This document shows, piece after piece, positions 1 to 5,349 of a DNA stretch of 5,349 nucleotides. The notes beneath the pieces are model-generated. The model ran no database searches. It saw only the letters and a list, made by a program, of their open reading frames with translations, and was not told where the DNA came from. Source of the stretch: Alcanivorax sp. UBA4485 (GTDB taxonomy: Bacteria; Pseudomonadota; Gammaproteobacteria; Pseudomonadales; Alcanivoracaceae). The translations under genes were made by a program, and so were the position numbers. Positions within the stretch are counted from its first letter, which is position 1. Each line of letters begins with the position of its first letter. The DNA lies in the NCBI GenBank assembly GCA_002389055.1, contig DGNT01000170.1, forward strand, positions 1 through 5,349, read 5' to 3'.

Positions 1-248
1 ACGTGGAAGCCACCGAGCGGCTCGCCGAAGCAATCAGCATTCCGGTGATCGCCTCCGGCGGCATCACCGACATGGAAGACGTGCGCCGGCTGTGCGGCGC
101 GCGCACCGTGGGCATCACCGGCGCCATTACCGGCCGCGCGATTTACGAGGGCACCCTGGATTTCGCCCAGGGCCAGGCCCTGGCCGACGAGCTGAAATCC
201 AGAGGGCCGGCGATGTCCGGCACCACCGACAGCGGCGTACGCGAATGA
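1..248 (+). CDS. hisA: HisA, phosphoribosylformimino-5-aminoimidazole carboxamide ribotide isomerase (3' end only)
   Basis: Only the last 82 or so codons are present; the reading frame is open at the left edge, and the GTG at 3 is an internal valine, not a start. HisA is the cytosolic (beta/alpha)8-barrel enzyme that isomerises ProFAR to PRFAR, the fourth step of histidine synthesis. What is visible is the C-terminal part of the barrel: the PVIASGGI phosphate-binding strand and loop, then DMEDVRRL, then the GITGAITGRAIYEGTLDF segment typical of the end of HisA. The family normally stops shortly after the helix that here reads QALADEL. This copy carries roughly 15 further residues (from KSRGPAMSG to GVRE), low in hydrophobics and probably disordered. 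hisF follows after 10 bases, so the two are almost certainly co-transcribed. Identity is based on family resemblance plus the adjacent hisF. Confidence 0.95.
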   Translation, partial: VEATERLAEAISIPVIASGGITDMEDVRRLCGARTVGITGAITGRAIYEGTLDFAQGQALADELKSRGPAMSGTTDSGVRE

Positions 249-253
249 GGTGG
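246..253 (+). promoter_or_regulatory. Ribosome binding site of hisF, overlapping the hisA stop
   Basis: TGAGGTGG contains the hisA TGA stop and a GAGG Shine-Dalgarno core, with 8 bases between the core and the ATG at 259. This supports the ATG as the hisF start over the in-frame GTG at 250, which would itself lie on the Shine-Dalgarno. The arrangement also suggests translational coupling between hisA and hisF. Confidence 0.6.
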
Positions 254-258
254 ACGAC

Positions 259-1032
<774 letters not shown>

Positions 1033-1039
1033 TACTGCC

Positions 1040-1044
1040 GGGGG
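1040..1044 (+). promoter_or_regulatory. Weak ribosome binding site of the YaiI-family gene
   Basis: A run of five G lies 7 bases before the GTG at 1052. It is a poor but positioned Shine-Dalgarno match. Translation may rely partly on ribosomes finishing hisF 19 bases upstream. Confidence 0.35.
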
Positions 1045-1051
1045 CCTGAGC

Positions 1052-1498
1052 GTGCGGATTTGGATAGACGCGGACGCCTGCCCGGCGGTGGTCCGCGAGG
1101 TGTTGTTCCGCGCCGCCGACCGGCGCGCCATCGAAACCACCCTGGTGGCCAATCATTTCATTCCCAAGCCGCGCTCGCCGCACATCCGCGCGGTGCAGGT
1201 GGAAGCCGGCTTCGACCGGGCCGACGATTACATCGCCGAGCAGGTCCAGCCCGGTGATCTGGTGATCACCGGCGACATCCCGCTCGCCGCCCGGGTGGTA
1301 GAGAGCGGTGGCACCGCGCTGAACCCCCGTGGCACCCTTTACGACACTGAGAGCATTCGTGAACATCTGGGCCGCCGGGACTTTATGGAAGAGCTGCGCT
1401 CCGCCGGCGTGCAAACCGGCGGCCCGTCATCGCTGAGCAAAAGCGACGTCCAGACGTTCGCCAACGCGCTCGACCGCTTTCTCGCTCGCGCCACGTAA
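1052..1498 (+). CDS. yaiI: YaiI/YqxD family protein (UPF0178, DUF188), PIN/NYN-like fold expected
   Basis: 148 residues, close to the roughly 150 of E. coli YaiI, which it resembles along its whole length. The family has no firmly established function; its conserved acidic N-terminus resembles PIN/NYN-type nuclease domains, so metal-dependent RNA processing is a guess only. Visible motifs: WIDADACP at residues 4-11 (D6, D8), AGFDRADD at 52-59, GDLVITGDIPLA at 68-79, ALNPRG at 89-94, RDFMEELR at 109-116 and QTGGPSSLS at 121-129. The GTG at 1052 is preferred because family members begin directly at the first strand (x-x-I-W-V-D-A-D). The frame stays open back to a TTG at 1016 inside hisF, but that extension (RCACDTAGGLS) has no family support. 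It sits between hisF and arfB with short gaps and is probably carried on the same transcript. No signal peptide or membrane segment is seen. Confidence 0.92.
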   Translation: MRIWIDADACPAVVREVLFRAADRRAIETTLVANHFIPKPRSPHIRAVQVEAGFDRADDYIAEQVQPGDLVITGDIPLAARVVESGGTALNPRGTLYDTESIREHLGRRDFMEELRSAGVQTGGPSSLSKSDVQTFANALDRFLARAT

Positions 1499-1508
1499 CA
1501 CCCCGGCC

Positions 1509-1516
1509 AGGAAGGA
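1509..1516 (+). promoter_or_regulatory. Strong ribosome binding site of arfB
   Basis: AGGAAGGA lies 3 to 8 bases before the ATG at 1520, depending on which of the two AGGA cores pairs. It is the best Shine-Dalgarno match of the plus-strand genes and fixes the start. Confidence 0.6.
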
Positions 1517-1519
1517 CCC

Positions 1520-1936
1520 ATGCTGAAAATTTCCAACAATGTGACGATTCCCGAGTCCGAGATCGAATGGCAGGCGATCCGCGCCCAGGGCGCCGGCGGC
1601 CAGAACGTCAACAAGGTCGCCTCGGCGATCCACCTGCGTTTCGATATTGGCGCCTCGTCGTTGCCCGATTTCTATAAAGAACGCCTGCTGGCGCTGTCCG
1701 ATCACCGCATTACCGGTGACGGCGTGGTGGTGATCAAGGCGCAGCGCTTTCGTTCCCAGGAAAAGAACCTGGACGATGCCCTGGCACGGCTGAAAGCCCT
1801 GATCCTGGACGCCACCGTGGAACGGAAAAAGCGCAAACCCACCAAGCCGTCCAAAGCCGCCAAGCGCAAGCGCATGGACAAGAAGACCCGCCACGGCCAG
1901 ACCAAGGCGCTGCGCAAGCCTCCCATCGACGGCTGA
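1520..1936 (+). CDS. arfB: ArfB (YaeJ), peptidyl-tRNA hydrolase that rescues stalled ribosomes
   Basis: 138 residues against 140 for E. coli ArfB, aligning almost without gaps. ArfB enters ribosomes stalled at the 3' end of mRNA lacking a stop codon and hydrolyses the peptidyl-tRNA, as a back-up to tmRNA and ArfA. The GGQ catalytic motif is at residues 26-28 inside RAQGAGGQNVNK, as in the E. coli protein, and is followed by AIHLRFDI and FYKERLLALS. The stop-codon-recognition domain of true release factors is absent, which separates this from RF1/RF2. The C-terminal tail from about residue 101 is very rich in Lys and Arg. It keeps R118, K122, K129 and R132 at the positions that in E. coli ArfB lie in the empty mRNA channel; residue 119 is Met instead of Leu. 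The gene follows yaiI by 21 bases. Confidence 0.96.
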   Translation: MLKISNNVTIPESEIEWQAIRAQGAGGQNVNKVASAIHLRFDIGASSLPDFYKERLLALSDHRITGDGVVVIKAQRFRSQEKNLDDALARLKALILDATVERKKRKPTKPSKAAKRKRMDKKTRHGQTKALRKPPIDG

Positions 1937-2016
1937 CCGGCAAGCGCTTTGTACAAGAGTCGCCCTCAGGGGTCCCGTAGGCTAAGCTCTTTGCGATAAT
2001 AAAAAAGGACCGTCGT
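1937..2016 (+). promoter_or_regulatory. Intergenic gap with a candidate promoter for the BASS transporter
   Basis: This 80-base gap is the only appreciable non-coding stretch in the window. It turns AT-rich near its end (about 1996-2006). TGCGATAAT at 1992-2000 resembles an extended -10 element, but no recognisable -35 box lies 15-19 bases upstream. A start about 7 bases downstream of it would leave only a 10-base leader and cut into the Shine-Dalgarno, which weakens the case. AAGGA at 2005-2009, 7 bases before the ATG at 2017, is the likely ribosome site. Two perfect 8-bp palindromes, AAGCGCTT (1942-1949) and TTGTACAA (1949-1956), share one base. No hairpin followed by a T-run, and hence no intrinsic terminator after arfB, is seen. 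Confidence 0.3.
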
Positions 2017-2904
2017 ATGGATCAGGCCACTCTGGTTGAAATCGGATTACCCGCCGCCCTGTTTCTCATCATGGTGGGCATGGGGCTCACCCTCACACCC
2101 AAGGACTTCCGCGAGGTATTGATCGCTCCGCGCGCCACGGTCTACGGCTTGGTGGCGCAGATCATTCTGCTGCCGCTGGTGGGCGTGGGCCTGGCCGTGG
2201 CGCTGGATCTGTCGCCGGCGCTGGCGGTGGGGCTGGTGATCATCGCCGCCTGCCCGGGCGGTACCACCTCCAATCTGTTCGCCTTTCTCGGCCGTGGCGA
2301 CGTGGCGCTGTCCATTGTGCTGACGGTGGCCGCCAGCCTGGTCACGGTGGTGACGCTGCCGATGTTCACCAGTTGGGCGCTGGGCCATTTCCGTGACAGC
2401 GATCTGGTGCTGGAGCTGCCGGTGCTGCGCACCATCCTGACCCTGGTGGTGATCATTCTGGTGCCGGTGAGCATCGGCATGACCATTCGACATTTCCGCC
2501 AGGACTGGGCGGTGAAGGGCGAAAAACTGGTCAGTGTGTTCGGCCTGCTGGTGCTGGTGGCGGTGATCGTGATGCTGCTGGTGGACCTGGGCGCCGAGGC
2601 GCTGGTGCTGCTGCGTCAGGGCGGCGCGGCGGTGATACTGCTCAACCTGATCGGTCTGGGGCTGGGCCTGGTCGGCGGCCGCCTGATCGGGCTGAGCCGC
2701 CCGCAGGCGTTCACCGTGGCCATCGAGCTGGGCATCAAGAACGGCACCCTGGGGCTGATGGTCACGCTGACCCTGCTGCAGTCGGACGCCATGTCCGTGC
2801 CGGCGGCGGTGTACGGCGTGATGATGTTCCTGTTCGGCTTCCTGATGATTGGCTACGCCCGCCTCACTGGGATCGGTCGGCCTTCCGCCGTTCCGCCAGG
2901 TTGA
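2017..2904 (+). CDS. Bile acid:sodium symporter (BASS/SBF) family transporter
   Basis: A 295-residue inner-membrane protein, very rich in Leu, Val, Ile and Gly, with about nine or ten hydrophobic segments (for example 41-63, 137-158, 171-191, 203-222 and 265-281). There is no cleavable signal peptide. Family signatures are AACPGGTTSNLFAFLGRGDVAL at residues 77-98 and AIELGIKNGTLG at 235-246, which match the two crossing discontinuous helices of ASBT. Compared with Neisseria ASBT, the first sodium site is kept (S85, N86, S99, T103, E237) and the second-site Gln is kept at Q48, but the other second-site Gln is Lys241. Bacterial members transport assorted organic anions, so the substrate cannot be named and bile acid is unlikely. 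The gene starts after an 80-base gap and may have its own promoter. Its last 41 bases overlap the end of ctpA on the other strand. Family assignment is strong; substrate and ion coupling are open. Confidence 0.93.
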   Translation: MDQATLVEIGLPAALFLIMVGMGLTLTPKDFREVLIAPRATVYGLVAQIILLPLVGVGLAVALDLSPALAVGLVIIAACPGGTTSNLFAFLGRGDVALSIVLTVAASLVTVVTLPMFTSWALGHFRDSDLVLELPVLRTILTLVVIILVPVSIGMTIRHFRQDWAVKGEKLVSVFGLLVLVAVIVMLLVDLGAEALVLLRQGGAAVILLNLIGLGLGLVGGRLIGLSRPQAFTVAIELGIKNGTLGLMVTLTLLQSDAMSVPAAVYGVMMFLFGFLMIGYARLTGIGRPSAVPPG

Positions 2905-4180
2905 TGCCCTTGAGGATCGAAAGCGCCTGGGACAGCGGGTAGTCGCGGCTGGCCAGGGGCTCCTCGGCGGCTTTTTCCAGGGCGTCTTTCTCCGCCTGGT
3001 TGAGCAGATGGTGGGGCAGGTCCGCTTCGCGGGTGCGCTGGTCGTTGAGTAACTCCACGCTGGACACCTGCACCGGGATATCCGGTTTGATGCCCTCCGC
3101 TTGAATTGAGCGGCCGTCCGGCGTGTAGTAGCGCGCGGTGGTCAGTTTCAGCGCGTTGTCGCCGCTGATCGGCAGCACCGTCTGCACCGACCCCTTACCG
3201 AAGGTGCGGGTGCCCACCACCACGGCGCGGCCCTGATCCTGAAGAGCGCCGGCGACGATTTCCGACGCCGAGGCGGAGCCGCCGTTGACCAGCACCACCA
3301 GCGGCAGGCCGTCGATTTCGTCGCCCGGGTTGGCGTTATAGTCGTTGCGGCTTTCGCTCTCGCGGCCCTGGGTGTAGACGATCAGCCCGGAATCGAGGAA
3401 CAGGTCGCTGATTTCCACCGCGCCGCCGAGCACGCCGCCCGGGTTGTTGCGCAGATCCAGGATCAAGCCGCGCAGCGCACCCTCGGCTTTTAATTCGGCC
3501 AGTGCTTTTTTGGCTTCGTGGCCGGTGTTGTTCTGGAACTGGGACACGCGCAGGTAGCCGTAGCCGGGCTCCAGCACTTCGCTTTTCACGCTTTCCACTT
3601 TGATGCGGTCACGTTTGAGCGTTACCGGGCGCGGTTTTTCGTCGCCGTCACTGAGCACCGACAGGGTCACTTCCGAACCCGCTTCGCCACGCATCAGCTC
3701 CACCGCTTCCGCCAGGCTCAGGCCTTTGACGAAGGTGTCGTTGATCTTGAGGATCAGGTCGCCGGCCTGGATGTCGGCGCGGCTGGCGGGGGAGTCGTCG
3801 ATCGGCGAGACCACTTTGACGAAGCCGCCTTCCATGGTTACTTCCAGCCCCAGGCCGCCGAATTCGCCGCTGGTGGTGGATTGCAGGTCCTCGAACTGGT
3901 CCGGGGTCAGGTAGGAGGAGTGCGGGTCCAGCTCCATCAACATGCCGCGGATCGCCGCCTGGATCAGCTCTTTCTCGTCCACGTCCTGCACATAGGCGCC
4001 GCGCACCCGCTCAAGCACTTCCGCGAAGGCGCGCAGCTCGGTGACCGGGACGCCATCCTGGCGGGCCTGCTCATCGACTTCGGGGTCGGCGGCCAAGGTC
4101 GGGGCGGAGACGGATACGGTCAGCAGCAGGGCGGCGCTCAGCGCGGTGCGGCGGAGCAGGGGGTGAGACGTTTTCAGCAT
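2864..4180 (-). CDS. ctpA: CtpA, periplasmic carboxy-terminal processing protease (peptidase family S41)
   Basis: 438 residues. Residues 1-31 form a Sec signal peptide (RR, then a Leu/Ala-rich core, cleavage near TLAA/DPEV), so the enzyme acts in the periplasm. Order: a helical N-terminal region at about 33-100 (with DPHSSYLTP); a PDZ domain at about 103-185 (FGGLGLEV, then SPASRADIQAGDLILKIND); and the S41 protease core at about 190-370 with DLRNNPGG, NGGSASASEIVAGAL and TFGKGSVQ. By the conserved 25- and 4-residue spacings, the catalytic residues are S304, K329 and Q333, all present. In Pseudomonas aeruginosa CtpA works with the lipoprotein LbcA to degrade peptidoglycan cross-link hydrolases; a similar role is inferred here. 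No partner lipoprotein gene is in the window. The ATG at 4180 is preferred for its signal peptide and GGGGA site; a GTG at 4255 would overlap the upstream gene and bury the signal. The envC-like gene ends 32 bases upstream, so the two likely form an operon. Confidence 0.96.
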   Translation of the reverse strand: MLKTSHPLLRRTALSAALLLTVSVSAPTLAADPEVDEQARQDGVPVTELRAFAEVLERVRGAYVQDVDEKELIQAAIRGMLMELDPHSSYLTPDQFEDLQSTTSGEFGGLGLEVTMEGGFVKVVSPIDDSPASRADIQAGDLILKINDTFVKGLSLAEAVELMRGEAGSEVTLSVLSDGDEKPRPVTLKRDRIKVESVKSEVLEPGYGYLRVSQFQNNTGHEAKKALAELKAEGALRGLILDLRNNPGGVLGGAVEISDLFLDSGLIVYTQGRESESRNDYNANPGDEIDGLPLVVLVNGGSASASEIVAGALQDQGRAVVVGTRTFGKGSVQTVLPISGDNALKLTTARYYTPDGRSIQAEGIKPDIPVQVSSVELLNDQRTREADLPHHLLNQAEKDALEKAAEEPLASRDYPLSQALSILKGINLAERRKADRSQ

Positions 4181-4185
4181 GTAAT

Positions 4186-4190
4186 TCCCC
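4186..4190 (-). promoter_or_regulatory. Ribosome binding site of ctpA
   Basis: Read on the minus strand, GGGGA lies 5 bases before the ATG at 4180. It supports this start, the one that places the signal peptide at the N-terminus. Confidence 0.45.
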
Positions 4191-4212
4191 AGACCAAGGG
4201 CATCATTGGACA

Positions 4213-5349
4213 CTAGTTTCGGGCAATGGGCGGCAGTGTAACACGGCGGTCGCACCAGCGTGTCGGGTTCACCACCTTGCCCCGATTGCGGATTTCAAAG
4301 TACAGCGCGCTGCGATTATTGCCGCCGGATTGGCCGGCCAGGGCCAGGGTGTCGCCCACCGCGACCCACTCGCCCACATCGCGCAGCAGGCTTTGATTGT
4401 AGCCGTAAAGCGTCAGGTAGCCACCGCCGTGATCGACGATGGTGAGCAGGCCGTAGCCGCGCATCCAGTCGGCGAACACCACCCGCCCCGGATGGATGGC
4501 GCGCACCGGCGTGCCTTCCTCGGCGGCCAGTACCACGCCTTCCCAGCGCAACGCGCCCTCACGGCTGGAGTTGAAGCTCGACAGCACTTCGCCGGGTACC
4601 GGCCAAGGCAGCTCACCGGCCAGTTTGGCGAACGGCGTGCCGCGATTGGCCGGCGCCATTTCCGGCATGCTGCGCTCCATCTCGGCGAGCAGTTTTTCCA
4701 GCCTTTGCTGATCGGCGCGCAGGCGGTCGATGTCGCCGCCGCGCTGGTCCAGCGAGCGCTCCAGTTTGGCCAGGGTGGTTTCCCGTTCGCGGGCGGCCTG
4801 CTCCAGCTGTTCCTGGCTGCGCGCCAGCGCGGTGCGGCGGTCCAGCAGGTCGGCGCGGGCGTCGGACACTTCCCGGGCCACCCGGCGCAGTTCCACCAGC
4901 TCGTCTTCCAGGTGGGTGAGACGGTCGGTGCGGGCCCGCTGGAAGTATTCCTGGTAGCGCAGCAGGCGCGCGATCTGGTCCGGCTCCTGCTGGTTGAGCA
5001 TCAGTTTCAGCCGTTCCTCGCGGCCGCTCTGGTAGCTGGCGCGCACCGTTTTCACCAGCCAGCGGAGCTGCACCTTCTTTTCCTCGGCCAGTTCCGCCTG
5101 CTCGGCCTCCAGCCGTTCCAGCCTCGATTCGGCCTGGCGGGCGTCGCGCTCCAGCTGGCGCCGTTCACGGGTCAGCGCGCCGACGCGGGTTTCCGCCTCG
5201 CGCAGTTCGCTTTGCACCGAGTCGCGCTGGCGAGCTTCTTTCCGCTGGGCCTCGGACAGCGCTTCGATGCGCTCCTTGAGCGCTTCCAGCTGTTGCTCGG
5301 GCGGCTCTTCGGCGGGCGCACCGGTGCTGGCCAGCACCAGCGCCGGCAC
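4213..5349 (-). CDS. envC: EnvC-like murein hydrolase activator with degenerate LytM (M23) domain, 5' end cut off
   Basis: 378 codons are visible and the frame is open at the right edge. The GTG at the edge is probably internal, since VPALVLASTGAPAEEPP reads like the end of a signal peptide. A long coiled coil rich in Glu, Arg, Gln and Leu covers about 17-228, including the conserved KTVRASYQSGREERLKLMLNQ segment. A LytM/M23 domain covers about 246-372. The zinc ligands of active M23 peptidases are all replaced: the HxGxD positions read W269 and V273, the second histidine is Y317 in LYGYNQ, and HxH reads A348 and Y350 in SALYFEIR. This is the pattern of E. coli EnvC, which is not an enzyme: recruited by FtsEX, it activates amidases AmiA and AmiB at the septum. 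The TAG stop lies 32 bases before ctpA. Numbering is from the visible part. Close to certain as an EnvC-family protein; the partner amidase is not in the window. Confidence 0.94.
   Translation of the reverse strand: MPALVLASTGAPAEEPPEQQLEALKERIEALSEAQRKEARQRDSVQSELREAETRVGALTRERRQLERDARQAESRLERLEAEQAELAEEKKVQLRWLVKTVRASYQSGREERLKLMLNQQEPDQIARLLRYQEYFQRARTDRLTHLEDELVELRRVAREVSDARADLLDRRTALARSQEQLEQAARERETTLAKLERSLDQRGGDIDRLRADQQRLEKLLAEMERSMPEMAPANRGTPFAKLAGELPWPVPGEVLSSFNSSREGALRWEGVVLAAEEGTPVRAIHPGRVVFADWMRGYGLLTIVDHGGGYLTLYGYNQSLLRDVGEWVAVGDTLALAGQSGGNNRSALYFEIRNRGKVVNPTRWCDRRVTLPPIARN

Noticed and set aside
1963..1971. CCC-TCA-GGG as a terminator hairpin after arfB
   Set aside because: The stem is only about three pairs and no T-run follows.
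2047..2493. Minus-strand open frames opposite the BASS transporter gene
   Set aside because: Their His/Gln/Arg-rich translations are the complement of Leu/Val codons. No domain or ribosome site was seen.
2849..3052. A 67-codon plus-strand frame spanning the transporter/ctpA junction
   Set aside because: It lies mostly antisense to ctpA and has no family resemblance or good ribosome site. It is not a plausible small gene at the convergent junction.
3518..4216. A 232-codon plus-strand open frame opposite ctpA
   Set aside because: It is rich in His, Gln, Val and Phe, as expected from the complement of a GC-rich gene. The ctpA frame has full domain structure and catalytic residues.
4181..4255. 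An upstream GTG start for ctpA at 4255, adding 25 residues
   Set aside because: The extension would overlap the envC-like gene and push the signal peptide inward. The ATG at 4180 has a ribosome site and an N-terminal signal sequence.

Overview
The window is about 5.3 kb of high-GC chromosomal DNA from what looks like a gammaproteobacterium of the Pseudomonas/Alcanivorax/Halomonas type. That placement is inferred from protein resemblance, the GC-rich codon use and the his-to-ctpA/envC gene neighbourhood. No mobile element, CRISPR array, tRNA or rRNA is visible. Coding density is very high: the only non-coding stretch longer than about 40 bases is the 80-base gap at 1937-2016.

Left part, plus strand (1-1936): the 3' end of hisA runs into hisF, and then into two small housekeeping genes, a YaiI/UPF0178-family protein and the ribosome-rescue factor ArfB. 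Gaps are 10, 19 and 21 bases and no terminator is visible, so these four probably form the tail of a histidine-biosynthesis transcript. HisA and HisF carry out consecutive steps: ProFAR isomerisation, then cyclisation to imidazole glycerol phosphate plus AICAR. YaiI and ArfB have no obvious link to histidine and look like passengers.

Middle, plus strand (1937-2904): an 80-base gap with an AT-rich patch, a possible extended -10 element and two abutting 8-bp palindromes precedes a ten-helix-type transporter of the bile acid:sodium symporter (BASS) family. It keeps the family's first sodium-site residues but has lysine where the second sodium site normally has glutamine.

Right part, minus strand (2864-5349): an envC-like gene, cut by the right edge, followed 32 bases later by ctpA, a periplasmic carboxy-terminal processing protease with signal peptide, PDZ domain and intact Ser-Lys-Gln catalytic residues. 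EnvC-type proteins activate amidases that split septal peptidoglycan. CtpA-type proteases in related bacteria degrade peptidoglycan hydrolases. The pair is therefore a plausible cell-wall-hydrolase control operon, a known neighbourhood in Pseudomonas-like genomes. The 3' ends of ctpA and the transporter gene overlap tail to tail by 41 bases.

I did not find a convincing undescribed system. The points most worth a second look are the lysine in the transporter's second sodium site, the convergent overlap without a visible terminator, and the linked envC-ctpA pair.
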